A DNA stretch of 64,000 nucleotides. Source: JAHEEL01 sp963715255. GTDB lineage: Bacteria > Actinomycetota > Acidimicrobiia > Spongiisociales > UBA5794. The notes beneath the pieces are model-generated. The model ran no database searches. It saw nothing but the letters and a program-made list of their open reading frames with translations, and was not told where the DNA came from. The translations under genes were made by a program, and so were the position numbers. The DNA lies in NCBI GenBank assembly GCA_963715255.1, contig CAVQRN010000013.1:1-64000 (forward strand), written 5' to 3'. Below, in pieces: positions 18,011 to 27,131 of this stretch. Every line of letters starts with the position of its first letter. The stretch's first letter is position 1.

Positions 18011-18903
18011 GACGGCCCCCCCTCCGTGAGTTCCAGGTAGATGTCTTCGAGGGACGGACGACTCACCGTCAGACCGATCAGTGTCGTCTCGTGTTCGACG
18101 GCCCACCCGGTGAGCGTGTGAAGCAGCGTCGTCGAATCTTCGGTGTGATATTCGAGGACTCGACCGTCGATGACACTCGGCCGGATGGGCAGATCGCCGG
18201 GTTCGATGCCCGCCAGCGAGAATCGGACTTCGGTGTGAGCCGTTGCCCGTCCTCCGAGCGTGTCCGGCGTTCCTTCGGCGACGATCAGCCCGCGGTCGAT
18301 CACAGCGACCCGATCGGCGAGGCTCTGTGCCTCGTCCATGTAGTGCGTCGTGAGCAGGATCGTCTTGCCGAGATCGGCGAGGTTGCGAATCACGTCCCAC
18401 GCCTGCCTTCGGGCCGATGGGTCGAAGCCGGTAGTCGGTTCATCGAGAAAGATCAGTTCGGGGTCACCGACGATGCCAAGTGCGACCTCGAGTCGTCGCT
18501 TCTGTCCTCCCGAGAGTGTCTTCACCCTCGCATCTGCCTTCTCACCCAGACCGACGATGTCGATCAGGTCATCGGTGACGAGACGCTTCGGATAGACGCT
18601 CCCGTAGGTGTCGATCGCTTCCCGAACGGAGAGTTCCCGTTCGACCGAAGACTCCTGAAGGACGATTCCGATGCGTTCCCTGAAGTCGCGGGAGTTGGTG
18701 GATGGGTCATAGCCGAGGACGTCCACCTGTCCTGAGCTGCGGTCCCGGAAGCCTTCGAGAATCTCGACAATGGTGGTCTTGCCGGCACCGTTCGGTCCGA
18801 GCAGCGCAAAGACCTCTCCCTCTTCGATGGTGAACTCGATGCCGCGAACCGCCTCGGTATCGCCGTACCGCTTCACCAGATTCGTCACGACCACAGCCGG
18901 CAT
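18007..18903 (-). CDS. ABC-2 type exporter ATP-binding subunit (DrrA-like, second system)
   Basis: 298 residues. Walker A 'LLGPNGAGKTTIVEILEGFR', Q-loop 'RERIGIVLQESSVERELSVR', signature 'VKTLSGGQKRRLEVALGIVG', Walker B 'ELIFLDEPTTGFDPSARRQA', switch 'TILLTTHYMDEAQSLADRVA'. The C-terminal extension 'VRFSLAGIEPGDLPIRPSVI' resembles the DrrA regulatory tail. Begins at ATG 18903, first in a two-gene operon. A 98-bp gap separates it from the divergent META lipoprotein. Confidence 0.85.
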   Translation of the reverse strand: MPAVVVTNLVKRYGDTEAVRGIEFTIEEGEVFALLGPNGAGKTTIVEILEGFRDRSSGQVDVLGYDPSTNSRDFRERIGIVLQESSVERELSVREAIDTYGSVYPKRLVTDDLIDIVGLGEKADARVKTLSGGQKRRLEVALGIVGDPELIFLDEPTTGFDPSARRQAWDVIRNLADLGKTILLTTHYMDEAQSLADRVAVIDRGLIVAEGTPDTLGGRATAHTEVRFSLAGIEPGDLPIRPSVIDGRVLEYHTEDSTTLLHTLTGWAVEHETTLIGLTVSRPSLEDIYLELTEGGPS

Positions 18904-19001
18904 CGGGGCCTCCTCCAGTCGGAGGAATCCTCGCAGACTCGGCGCTGCTCTGCGCCAGTGGTGGTGGGAACTCGAGCCGAACGCGGTATCCTTCTGCCAT
19001 C

Positions 19002-19766
19002 ATGAAACGAGTACTTCTCCTCGCCCTGCCCTTCGCTCTCATCGCCGCAGCGTGTAGCTCCGGTGAAGACGCAATGCCGACCGATTACCCCTGGCAGCTT
19101 GCCGAGATCGCGGGACCGGACGGCACCATGAGCACCCCGATCACGATCCCGACCCTGGCGTTCGAAGTCGACTCCGTCTCCGGTAACGCCTCCTGCAACC
19201 GCTACTCCGGTGGCTACGAGATCGACGGTTCATCGATCAGCTTCGGACAGCTCATTTCTACACAGATGTTCTGCGATGAGGCCGGCGTGATGGAACAGGA
19301 AGCCGCGTACCTTGCCGCCCTCGCCAGCGTCGACACCTGGTCGATGGATGGTGAGACGCTGACCCTTTCATCGGGCGGGACACAGTTGCTCGCCTTCACG
19401 GCGATCTCACAGGATCTCGCCGGTTCTTCGTGGGACCTTCTTGCCTACAACAACGGCACCGGCGGTTTCGAGTCGGCGGTGATCGACACGCCCGTGACCG
19501 CGATGTTCGGCGACGACGACACACTCACCGGATCCGCCGGATGCAACACCTACAACGCCTCATGGACGGCCAGCGATGGATCGATCGAGATAGGCCCGGC
19601 GGCATCAACCTTGATGGCATGCGCAGATGAGCAGGTAATGGCCCAGGAAACCCGGTACTTGGAGTTGCTCGGTCTCGCCGAGACCTACCGAGTCGACTCC
19701 GAAACGCTCGAGATGTTTGACGCCGATGGCACCCGCATCCTCCAGTACGTTCGGTCCGCCGCCTAG
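19002..19766 (+). CDS. META-domain lipoprotein (two META domains)
   Basis: 254 residues. Lipoprotein signal MKRVLLLALPFALIAAAC with Cys18 in the lipobox. Two tandem META (HslJ-like) domains: residues about 28-130 ('WQLAEIAGPDGTMST', 'GNASCNRYSGGYEIDGSSIS', 'STQMFCDEAGVMEQEAAYLA') and about 142-250 ('WDLLAYNNGTGGFES', 'GSAGCNTYNASWTASDGSIE', 'STLMACADEQVMAQETRYLE'). Each has the GxxxCNxY and (M/T)xxC pair. HslJ-type domains are linked to stress and antibiotic tolerance in some bacteria; the role here is unknown. A weak 7-bp inverted repeat (19786-19807) follows the stop. Confidence 0.85.
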   Translation: MKRVLLLALPFALIAAACSSGEDAMPTDYPWQLAEIAGPDGTMSTPITIPTLAFEVDSVSGNASCNRYSGGYEIDGSSISFGQLISTQMFCDEAGVMEQEAAYLAALASVDTWSMDGETLTLSSGGTQLLAFTAISQDLAGSSWDLLAYNNGTGGFESAVIDTPVTAMFGDDDTLTGSAGCNTYNASWTASDGSIEIGPAASTLMACADEQVMAQETRYLELLGLAETYRVDSETLEMFDADGTRILQYVRSAA

Positions 19767-19890
19767 GCAGATCCCGATCGTCGGTCGGACCCGTCGACAT
19801 GGGTCCGTGACGCGTGGACAATCACCTGTGCACTACATGTTCTAGCGCGGAACCATGGTCATGATCTAGACCGAAGTCGTCGTCCTCTGA

Positions 19891-20760
19891 TCAGTCCAGC
19901 CACCGCTTCGGCCGCTCTTTGAGACGCCCAAAACCAAGCTCTTCACAGAACGTCTCGTAGCGCTCACGCGGCACGCCCTTCCACTCCAGATCGCCGAGCG
20001 AGTCTGGGAGCGGCACATCGGTACGAAGCTGGGCGAGGAACCGGTAGAGGAGAGCGTCGCCCATGCGCTCCCGCAACGCTACGACGAGCCTGTCGGCGCC
20101 ACGCACCTTCACGCCCCAAAGGGAGGCGTCGAGGGGGATACCCTCGAGATGTCCGTACCGGGCGAGGATCGCAGCGGACGACTTCGCTCCCCATCCGGGG
20201 AGCCCCGGCAGCCCATCGGCCGCGTCGCCGACGAGCGCGAGCCAGTCGGGGATCGAACCCGGTTCGACACCGAACTTGTCGACGACCGCGTCCCGATCGA
20301 TGAACGCACCCTTGCGTCGGTCGTATCCGACGATGCGTGGATCGCCATAGAGCTGTGACATGTCCTTGTCCGGCGACATGACCACGACCTGCTCCACATC
20401 GTCGACCCAGCGGTGGGCGCCGGTGGCGAGCCCGTCATCGGCTTCGTAGTCGTACATCGACCAGACCGTGACTCCGATGGCCCGCATCGCCCGCTCGGCG
20501 AGCGGGAACTGATCGAGTAGATCCTGTTCGATTCCCTCTCCCGTCTTGTAGGCGGGAAACACGTCGTTGCGAAAGGACTCAACCACCGAATCAAACGCGG
20601 CTGCTACGTGAGTGACCTCGGACTCGGCGAGCAGCGCGAGCGTCGACGCAACGACGCCATAGGTCGCCCCAACCTCCCGCCCATCCGGTGACGTTCGTGA
20701 CGGGATCCCGAAGTGAGCACGGAACAGTTCGTAGGTACCGTCGATGAGGTGAAGCTTCAT
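19891..20760 (-). CDS. 5'-3' exonuclease (Pol I N-terminal-like)
   Basis: 289 residues, stand-alone version of the DNA polymerase I 5'-nuclease domain. Acidic metal ligands appear in 'LHLIDGTYELFRAHFG', 'HVAAAFDSVVESFRNDVFPA' with YKTG after it, 'YDYEADDGLATGA' and 'VVVMSPDKDMSQLYGD'. The helix-3-turn-helix DNA-binding motif is 'DGLPGLPGWGAKSSAAIL'. There is no polymerase domain. Expected to cut 5' flaps or RNA primers. It is transcribed away from tRNA-Lys, 84 bp upstream. Start ATG 20760. Confidence 0.85.
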   Translation of the reverse strand: MKLHLIDGTYELFRAHFGIPSRTSPDGREVGATYGVVASTLALLAESEVTHVAAAFDSVVESFRNDVFPAYKTGEGIEQDLLDQFPLAERAMRAIGVTVWSMYDYEADDGLATGAHRWVDDVEQVVVMSPDKDMSQLYGDPRIVGYDRRKGAFIDRDAVVDKFGVEPGSIPDWLALVGDAADGLPGLPGWGAKSSAAILARYGHLEGIPLDASLWGVKVRGADRLVVALRERMGDALLYRFLAQLRTDVPLPDSLGDLEWKGVPRERYETFCEELGFGRLKERPKRWLD

Positions 20761-20844
20761 GATTCGACCCTACCGTGCGCGGGGAAGCGTCACCACCAGT
20801 ATCGAGCCGACCCGAAACCGCGGTGACGGGTATCCTGCGCCTAC

Positions 20845-20917
20845 GGGCCTGTAGCTCCAATGGCAGAGCAGCGGACTTTTAATCCGAAGCGTGTGGGTTC
20901 GAGTCCCACCGGGCCCA
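20845..20917 (+). tRNA. tRNA-Lys (anticodon TTT)
   Basis: Cloverleaf read directly: acceptor GGGCCTG pairs with CGGGCCC; anticodon loop CTTTTAA gives TTT; T arm GTGGGTTCGAGTCCCAC. Discriminator A at 20917 is followed by CGG, so the 3' CCA is not encoded. Confidence 0.95.
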
Positions 20918-20940
20918 CGGACGGCAACGCGTACATCCGC

Positions 20941-21018
20941 CGAGACCTTTCCGGTCTCGACCGACTCCTCCCCGCTCTCGCCGGGCGGGTGGAAGCCCCC
21001 GCTGATGCGGGGGCTTCC
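20941..21018 (+). terminator. Two hairpins downstream of tRNA-Lys
   Basis: Hairpin one is CGAGACC (20941-20947) with GGTCTCG (20953-20959). Hairpin two is a perfect 12-bp stem, GGAAGCCCCCGC (20991-21002), loop TGAT, and its complement to 21018. The second could serve both the tRNA and the convergent 5'-nucleotidase gene, which ends at 21062. A clear T-run is missing. Confidence 0.6.
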
Positions 21019-21061
21019 TGCTACCCATCAGGGACTCTCTGATCCCTTCAATCGGTTCCGT

Positions 21062-23335
21062 CTAGGGCAGTTCGTTCACCCTGTCCGTGCTCGGGGGATC
21101 AACCGGTCCAAACGCCGCCAAATAGTTGGCAAGCGCTTCAAGATCGTTGCCGCCGTCGAGCCGCGGTCCGGTGACCGAGGCGAACGTAGTGAAGTTGTCC
21201 CCGCCGTCGGCAAGGAAACTGTTCACCGTGACGTTGTACGTCGCGGAGTTGCTGAGCGCCACACCGTTCAGCTTCACGTTGCTCACCGTCACCGCCGTAC
21301 AGCTCCCTGCCGCGATCGTCGTGGAGATGTCGTAGGTGAAACCCTCCGACACTCCAAGGCTCAGGAACGGACGACTCGATCCGGCTGGCTGACACTGCTC
21401 CTCGAGCACCGAGACGATCTGCGCCCCGGACATCGACATCGTCACCAGCGTGTTGCCGAACGGTTGGAACGTGAACGCCTCGCCGTAGGTGACGACGCCG
21501 TCGCCTTCACCGCCTGAGCTCGCGTACGTCAGGTCCGAGCGGACTCCGCCCGGGTTCATGAACGCAACCACGGCGCCGTTTGCCGACGTCGCCCACTGCT
21601 GGGCATCGGCAACCAGGTTGCCCGCCGCCGACTCGACACCACGATCTGATCCCGGCGGGTTGCCACCGCGGACGATATCCGCGCTGATCTTCCCGATCGG
21701 CGTGTCACCGGCCGCATCGACCAGCGGCTGCCACTTCGCGATGATCCTCGTCGCCAGCGGGTCCGGATTCAGATCCGCCTGGATGACGGCATGGTTCACC
21801 GAAGTGCTGAGATCGCGACGCACATCGTGGGTGCGCGGATCGATGACAAGGTTCAACTCAGAAACCACACGACCATACGAATACGCACTCGTGACGATCC
21901 GGGGCTGGCCCGCAGAGTCATTGAGCTTGCAGTTGTACGGCAGGTGGGTGTGGCCCGTGATCAGAGCATCGATCTCAGGATCGAGCGCAGCGTTGATCGT
22001 CACGATCGGTCCCGAAATGCCCTTACATGCGTTGACCTCACCCGGAGCCGGCGTCTGCGAACCACCCTCGTGCAAGAGCACGATGATGGCCTCGACACCC
22101 TGCGCCTTCAGAACCGGAACGAGGGCGTTGGCCGTCTTGGCTTCGTCGAGGAAGTCCCAACCCTTGATGCCGGCCGCGGCGACCAGCGTGTCGGTTGCTT
22201 CGAGCGTCATTCCGATGAATGCCACCTTGGCGCCCTCAACTGTCTCGATCCAATACGGCGGCAACGGAGTGGCACCGGTGGTCTCGTCGACAACATTGGC
22301 CGCGAGCCACTGGAAGTCGGCGCCCGGATATGGCGAACGGGGGAAGTAGCAACCATCAACGGGGTGACAGCCACCGTTCTGCATGCGCAGAAGCTCGGTG
22401 ACACCTTCGTCGAACTCATGGTTGCCGACGCTCGACACGTCGAGACCCAACGCATTCAGCGACTCGACCGATGGCTCATCGTGGAACAATCCGGAGAATG
22501 CCGGCGATCCACCAATGAGGTCGCCGGCTGCCACGGTGAGGCTATTGCCCGCGCGCAACTCATTGAGCTTGGTCGCCAGGTACTCGGAACCGCCGGCTGG
22601 TTTGCCGGCGACCGTGCCCGCTCCATCAGCTTCGAGATGACCGTGATAGTCGTTGAATGCCAGAATCTGCAGGTTGATGTCGGTGATATCGGCAAGGCTG
22701 CGGTGCAGGAACGCGGCCATCTGGCCACGGGTGACCAAGCCGGCGGGGCAGTACTTGTCGTTGGCCGGCGGGTTGCAGCCGAGCGTGATGCCCGCAGTGC
22801 CGATCATGTCGATGTCGTCCTCGAAGATCGAGCCGTCATCATCGGTGAACAGGTCGGAACCCGCCCCAAAGTCCAAACCGAGCGCCCGGTTCAGGTACGC
22901 GGCCATCTGGCCACGAGTGACATGGGCGTCTGGGCAGTACTTGTCGTTGGCCGGCGGGTTGCAGCCGAGCGTGATGCCCGCAGTGCCGATCATGTCGATG
23001 TCGTCCTCGAAGATCGAGTCATCATCATCGACGTACAGATCTGAGCCCGCTCCTTCGGTTAGGTGAAACGATCTGGCGATGAAGGCCGCCATTTGACCGC
23101 GGGTGACTGAATCCTCGGGACAGTACTTGTCGTTGGCCGGCGGGTTGCAGCCCTTCGTGTAGCCGTTGGCTGCCATCCACTCGATGTCCGGCTCGAATAT
23201 GGAGTCGTCGTCGTCGGTGAATGCGCCTCCTGACGCCGTGGCGGCCACTGGCACAAGAACCGCGAGGATCATCGCCACAGCGAAGGCGATCGTCGCTAAT
23301 CGGCGTGGGGTACGGATTGTCGAATGCTCTTCCAC
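21062..23335 (-). CDS. Secreted 5'-nucleotidase/metallophosphatase with three N-terminal SLH-like repeats
   Basis: 757 residues. Signal peptide with helix 'LATIAFAVAMILAVLVPVAA'. Residues about 38-220 are three repeats of about 62 residues, each with a (D)DDSIFExDI segment, a GCNPPANDKYCP segment and 'VTRGQMAAF(I/L)', an SLH-related cell-surface module. Metallophosphatase motifs follow: 'ILAFNDYHGHLE', 'VAAGDLIGGSPAFSG', 'SVGNHEFDEG', 'ALITGHTHLPYNC'. The C-terminal 5'-nucleotidase domain has 'VVAFMNPGGVRSDLTY' and 'TYGEAFTFQPFGNTLVTMSM'. It should dephosphorylate nucleotides (or UDP-sugars) at the cell surface, producing nucleosides for the importer encoded 5 kb away. Two repeats share an identical 87-bp stretch. 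Confidence 0.9.
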   Translation of the reverse strand: MEEHSTIRTPRRLATIAFAVAMILAVLVPVAATASGGAFTDDDDSIFEPDIEWMAANGYTKGCNPPANDKYCPEDSVTRGQMAAFIARSFHLTEGAGSDLYVDDDDSIFEDDIDMIGTAGITLGCNPPANDKYCPDAHVTRGQMAAYLNRALGLDFGAGSDLFTDDDGSIFEDDIDMIGTAGITLGCNPPANDKYCPAGLVTRGQMAAFLHRSLADITDINLQILAFNDYHGHLEADGAGTVAGKPAGGSEYLATKLNELRAGNSLTVAAGDLIGGSPAFSGLFHDEPSVESLNALGLDVSSVGNHEFDEGVTELLRMQNGGCHPVDGCYFPRSPYPGADFQWLAANVVDETTGATPLPPYWIETVEGAKVAFIGMTLEATDTLVAAAGIKGWDFLDEAKTANALVPVLKAQGVEAIIVLLHEGGSQTPAPGEVNACKGISGPIVTINAALDPEIDALITGHTHLPYNCKLNDSAGQPRIVTSAYSYGRVVSELNLVIDPRTHDVRRDLSTSVNHAVIQADLNPDPLATRIIAKWQPLVDAAGDTPIGKISADIVRGGNPPGSDRGVESAAGNLVADAQQWATSANGAVVAFMNPGGVRSDLTYASSGGEGDGVVTYGEAFTFQPFGNTLVTMSMSGAQIVSVLEEQCQPAGSSRPFLSLGVSEGFTYDISTTIAAGSCTAVTVSNVKLNGVALSNSATYNVTVNSFLADGGDNFTTFASVTGPRLDGGNDLEALANYLAAFGPVDPPSTDRVNELP
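22746..22832. repeat. 87-bp direct repeat, copy 1, in the SLH-like module
   Basis: Bases 22746-22832 match 22932-23018, at a spacing of 186 bp (62 codons). They encode the end of one SLH-like repeat and the start of the next. The near-absence of silent changes indicates recent duplication or gene conversion of the module. Confidence 0.75.
22932..23018. repeat. 87-bp direct repeat, copy 2
   Basis: Second copy of the block at 22746-22832, covering the GCNPPANDKYCP segment of the middle repeat. The third, outermost repeat (about 23125-23220) shares only the central part of the block. Confidence 0.75.
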
Positions 23336-23559
23336 GAGAAGGTCCTCCTTGTCTACTCCGTCACATGTCGCCCGAGTGGCTCGGCTCCTGCCGTGCGCCG
23401 CAAGGCCAGCACAGCATGTTGGTCGCTACGGCGGAGTGTCCCCACGTTTGACAATCTACTCTCCCAGAATACGCCGTGCAGGGGCGCTCCTCAAAGCGGT
23501 CCCACTGGCCGGACTTGCGAGGGAATCCAACCGACCGACGAAGGGCCCGGGCTCGCCCT
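23336..23559. other. Intergenic, no gene seen
   Basis: Upstream region of the 5'-nucleotidase gene (minus strand) and of the small plus-strand frame at 23560. No convincing frame, tRNA or hairpin was seen. Promoters for the minus-strand gene probably lie at 23340-23450 but no clear -10/-35 pair stands out. Confidence 0.4.
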
Positions 23560-23739
23560 ATGCCGTGGCTGCTTGTACTCCAGGAAGGCTTCATCCTCCG
23601 TGACGTCCACGTCGCCGAGACGATCGCCAGCGCGATCGAAGCCCTGGCCCGCATCGCGAAGACGAAGCGGCACTACGCCACATCGGATTCTGGGTCCCCT
23701 GATCAGCTGCCAGATGAAAGCCGTGGAAGAATCCGGTAG
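23560..23739 (+). CDS. Possible small protein, 59 residues
   Basis: From ATG 23560 the frame reads MPWLLVLQEGFILRDVHVAE with 'TIASAIEALARIAKTKRHYA' after it, an amphipathic helix. Third positions are GC-rich like genuine genes here. No family is recognised, and no Shine-Dalgarno is obvious. It ends 36 bp before the GlsB-type gene. Confidence 0.3.
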   Translation: MPWLLVLQEGFILRDVHVAETIASAIEALARIAKTKRHYATSDSGSPDQLPDESRGRIR

Positions 23740-23775
23740 CATCGCGCCGGATTAGCCGTCGCAGTTAGGGGAGTT

Positions 23776-24043
23776 ATGGGCGTCATCTGGGCAATCATCG
23801 TTGGACTCATCATGGGCCTCATTCTCGGTCCGCTCGCTCGCATGATCATCCCTGGGAAGCAGGACATCTCGCTCCTTGGAACCGTTCTCGTCGGCGCCGG
23901 CGCCGCCATCCTCGGCGGGATCATCGCCGGATGGCTGGCGTCGGAGAACCCTCGGGCCCCGACTGGATCAAGTTCTTCATCGAGCTCGGCCGGCGGTGGT
24001 CGGGATCCTCGGCTTCGCCACAGCATCGGACAGCAAGTCGTAG
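23776..24043 (+). pseudogene. GlsB/YeaQ/YmgE-type small membrane stress protein, two frameshifts
   Basis: From ATG 23776: MGVIWAIIVGLIMGLILGPL then 'ARMIIPGKQDISLLGTVLVG' and 'AGAAILGGIIAGWL', the transglycosylase-associated/GlsB family (G-x-ARxxxPG signature). The C-terminus continues in two other frames, 'GVGEPSGPDWIKFFIELG' (from about 23938) and 'AVVGILGFATASDSKS' with TAG at 24041-24043. The reassembled protein is about 88 residues with three helices, the normal family length. The two single-base shifts are likely artefacts, as in the adjacent deaminase gene. Confidence 0.75.
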
Positions 24044-24105
24044 TGGCTCGGCGGTTGATGCCGTTCGGCTCGACGGTCGAGCAATGTGCGGGTTGAATGG
24101 AACCA

Positions 24106-25120
24106 TGGATACGACATCGTTCATTCGCTCGCTCCCGAAGGCCGAACTCCATCTGCACATCGAGGGGACGCTCGAGCCGGAGATGATGTTCGACCTCGCC
24201 GCAGCGCAACGGCGTCGATCTGCCGTTCGCGACGTCGACGAGGTGCGCGCCGCCTACGAGTTCACCGACCTCCAGTCGTTCCTGGACATCTACTACCAGG
24301 GCGCCGCCGTGCTGCTGACCGAGCAGGACTTCTACGACCTGATGTGGGCGTACCTGGAGCGCTGCCGGAGAGAACCTGCGGCATGCCGAGATCTTCTTCG
24401 ACCCGCAGACCCACACCGAGCGCGGCATCGCGTTCGAGGTGTTCATGGACGGCTTCGCCCGGGCGCCATGGCGCGACGCCGAGCAGCGTTCGGGATCTCG
24501 ACAGCGCTGATCATGTGCTTCCTGCGCCATCTGACGGGCGAGGCCGCGATCGCGACCTGGAATGCAGGCCGCGACCGTTCGCCGATCGGATCACTCGCGG
24601 TCGGCCTCGACTCCGGGCGAGGTCGGGCAATCCGCCGGAGCGATTCGCCGCAGGCCTTCGCGCCTGGCGCGCGCCGCCGGCCTGCGCACCGTCGCCCACG
24701 CCGGCGAGGAGGGCCCCCCGCCTACATCTCGGGGGCGCTCGACGTGCTCGGGGCAGAGCGGATCGACCACGGGGTGCGCCTGCGATCGAGGACGAGGCCC
24801 TGGTCGAGCGTCTCGTGGCCGAGCAGATCCCGCTTGACGATGTGCCCGCTCTCCAACGTGAAGCTGCGCGTCTTCGACACGCTCGCGGACCACAACCTGA
24901 AGCGCCTGCTCGACCGCGGCATCAGGGTGACGGTCAACTCGGACGATCCGGCGTACTTCGGCGGCTATCTCACCGACAACTACCTGGCGCGTCCAGCAGG
25001 CCCTCGACCTGAGCCGCGACGACCTGGTCGCTCTGGCCCGCAACGGGATCGAGGCCACGTTCCTCGTGGACGAGGACAAGGCAGTCCTCCTCGCCGAACT
25101 CGCCGACGCGACGGCGAACC
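24106..25120 (+). pseudogene. Adenosine/adenine deaminase family protein, many frameshifts
   Basis: Begins at ATG 24106: 'SFIRSLPKAELHLHIEGTLE' is the metal-binding HxHxxG(T/S)L motif of adenosine deaminases. Pieces in alternating frames: 'FLDIYYQGAAVLLTEQDFYD', 'HAEIFFDPQTHTERGIAFEV', 'ALIMCFLRHLTGEAA', 'GLRTVAHAGEEGPPAYI' (catalytic HAGE), 'LGAERIDHGVR', 'LTMCPLSNVKLRVFDTL', 'IRVTVNSDDPAYFGGYLTDN' (SDDP metal/catalytic Asp). CPLSNVKLxVF resembles the adenine deaminase (Ade, type 3) subgroup as much as adenosine deaminase. About six indels in 1 kb. The 3' end is uncertain because the nucleoside permease gene converges and overlaps here. Confidence 0.75.
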
Positions 25121-25133
25121 TCGTACGGCGATC

Positions 25134-26076
25134 TCACGCTCGAAGACGGTCCCCAACGCAGCCGCGCTTCGCTGCCGAGCAGGTTCCGCATCCGTGGGAC
25201 CGGTCGCCGATCCGACGGAACCCGCTGGAGGAGACGAACGACGAGGCCAGGATCATCAGAGGAACGGAGTGATCGGAAGAACCTGAGCGAGACCGGGGAA
25301 CATGTCCTGCAAATGGAATGCAAGCACCTGGAGAGCGCCGAACAAGTAGGCGCCGAAAGCCACGCGGAGCGGGTGCCAACCGCTGAAGATCACGATCGCT
25401 AGGGCGATCGCATCCGAGATTCGAGGGTCAAGGTCTCGCGCGCGATCCGAAGCTTCACGTCGAGCTTGAGTACGCGGCGCCTGCGATTCCGACCATGGCC
25501 CCGACCGAGCACCGTGTACCAGAACCGGAGCGTGTTGACGTTGATCCGCCGGGCGAACGCTCCTTCGCGGACGCCGACCGACGCCCGCAGATTCAGGCCG
25601 GCGCGGGTTCGATAGAACACCCACCACGTGATCGCAATCGCCAGGAAGCTCCCGTAGACGACGAGGTCGTGATCGAACAACACCTTCCCGATGAACGGGA
25701 TGTCGGAGAGGACGGGGATCGGGAGCGCAGGGACGCGAGGACCGCGGCTCGCGACGAAGGAGTCACCGAGGAAGGACGCGAGGCTCGGCCGCCAGAAGGG
25801 TCAGAACGATCCGACGGCAATCTGATTCAGCTTCAGTCGGATGCTGGTGGACGCGATGACGGCTGCGATCATCGCGCCGACACCGGCGCCGCGGCCGAAC
25901 CCGACAAGTGCGTTGCCCACCCAGAATGCCACAACAAAACCGGTCATAGCCGAGAGACGCAAGCTCCCTTCGAGAGAGAGATTGACGACGCCCGACTTCT
26001 CCGTGATTGTCTCCCCCATCGTCGTGATGACGAGTGGAGCCGCTGCGGCGATAATCGAGTTGAGCGTGGCTTCCAC
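25134..26076 (-). pseudogene. BMP-family nucleoside ABC transporter permease 2, frameshifted
   Basis: From ATG 26076: 'NSIIAAAAPLVITTMGETIT' and 'EKSGVVNLSLEGSLRLSAMT', the conserved GExxTEKSGVxNLxxEG start of the YufQ/PnrE-type permease. Then in changed frames 'VLTLLAAE', 'VLFDHDLVVYGSFLAIAITW', 'FYRTRAGLNLRASVGVREGA', 'DAIALAIVIFSGWHPLRVAF' with GAYLFGALQ after it, and 'PLMILASSFVSSSGFRRIGD' near the C-terminus. At least four shifts. The stop is assigned to 25134, which makes the gene overlap the convergent deaminase. It starts 3 bp after permease 1 ends. Confidence 0.7.
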
Positions 26077-26078
26077 GA

Positions 26079-27131
26079 TCAGGGCTCCCCACGGGCGGCA
26101 GGTGACACAGGGCTCCGGCGTGCCGACCAGGCACCGCCGATCATGACGAACAGAACGATGACCCCCTGCAGGACACCGCCGAAGGCCGAGTCCAGCCCAA
26201 GGCGGAGATCAAGTTGCGTGCTTCCCACCGAGATCGCAACGAAGAACAGGGCGATCGGAGCGATCCACGCGGCACTGAACGATGCCAACAGCACGACAAG
26301 GATGCCAAGGAATCCGTACCCGCCCGAGATCGATGGGACGAGCTTGTGATGGAACGCCGTCGCCTGCACGGTCCCGGCGATGCCGGCGAGTGCGCCGCCG
26401 ATCGCGAACGTGCCGAGCACGTAGCGGTTCGTCGGAATGCCGAGCAGAAACGAGCTTCGCGGGATTGCGCCGCAACCGCTTTGAGTCGCAGGCCAAACCG
26501 GGTTCCCCGCAAGAGCAGCCACACGATGAGGACACTTGCAAGGCCCAGCGCGAACGGGAATCACCGGCCAACCCGTGCCCAACGCATCGAGTCCCGGCAT
26601 CCAGGCCTCCTCTCGGAAGATGTCGGTGCCGCTCGTTGAAGCAACCCCGGTGCGCTTCCAGGGCCCCAGCACCAGGTAGACGACCATACCTGCGGCAACG
26701 AAATCGAGGCCGAGCCCGCCGAAGATCTCGTGCACGCCGCCGTAGGTCTTGAGCGCTCCTGCAAGGAGAGCCCAGATGAGACCTCCGATCGCCCCGGCGA
26801 GGATCGTCGCAGGGAGGATGACCCACACCGGTCCGGGGAAGGATCGGGCAACCCAACTGGCAGCGATCGCCCCGACAATGATCTGTCCCTCGACGCCGAT
26901 GTTCCACAGCCCCGCAGCGAACGTGACGACGAGTCCGGCAGAGGCAAGAAGGAGCGGCGACCATGCGAGCAACGTCGCGGACACTTTCGAGGCGGATCCG
27001 AAAGAGCCTTGAACGAGCAGCCACAGTGCCTCGAAAGGCGGAGCGCCTGCCAAGAGCAGCAGGACGACGCCGAACGCGAGCGCAGCCACGAGTGACACGA
27101 GCGTGGGGGTGGCAGCTCTCAGGGCTTTCAC
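26079..27131 (-). CDS. BMP-family nucleoside ABC transporter permease 1 (locally scrambled)
   Basis: 350 residues from GTG 27131, overlapping the ATPase stop (GTGA). 'WSPLLLASAGLVVTFAAGLW' with NIGVEGQIIVGA after it is the PnrD/YufP signature; 'AFHHKLVPSISGGYGFLGIL' follows near the C-terminus. The frame is uninterrupted, yet residues about 195-230 ('RAGPCKCPHRVAALAGNPVW') are nonsense. Another frame over the same bases reads 'WLLLRGTRFGLRLKAV', exactly the expected loop. Two compensating indels near 26450-26560 therefore hide in an apparently intact gene. It forms the membrane channel with permease 2. Confidence 0.75.
   Translation of the reverse strand: MKALRAATPTLVSLVAALAFGVVLLLLAGAPPFEALWLLVQGSFGSASKVSATLLAWSPLLLASAGLVVTFAAGLWNIGVEGQIIVGAIAASWVARSFPGPVWVILPATILAGAIGGLIWALLAGALKTYGGVHEIFGGLGLDFVAAGMVVYLVLGPWKRTGVASTSGTDIFREEAWMPGLDALGTGWPVIPVRAGPCKCPHRVAALAGNPVWPATQSGCGAIPRSSFLLGIPTNRYVLGTFAIGGALAGIAGTVQATAFHHKLVPSISGGYGFLGILVVLLASFSAAWIAPIALFFVAISVGSTQLDLRLGLDSAFGGVLQGVIVLFVMIGGAWSARRSPVSPAARGEP

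Noticed and set aside
17180..18400. 406-codon frame for the second ABC permease
   Set aside because: The first 130 codons are the ATPase gene read out of frame; the real permease starts at ATG 18010, overlapping the ATPase stop.
21791..23044. Plus-strand frame of 417 codons
   Set aside because: Shadow of the 5'-nucleotidase gene on the other strand; its repeats only reflect the SLH-like repeats.
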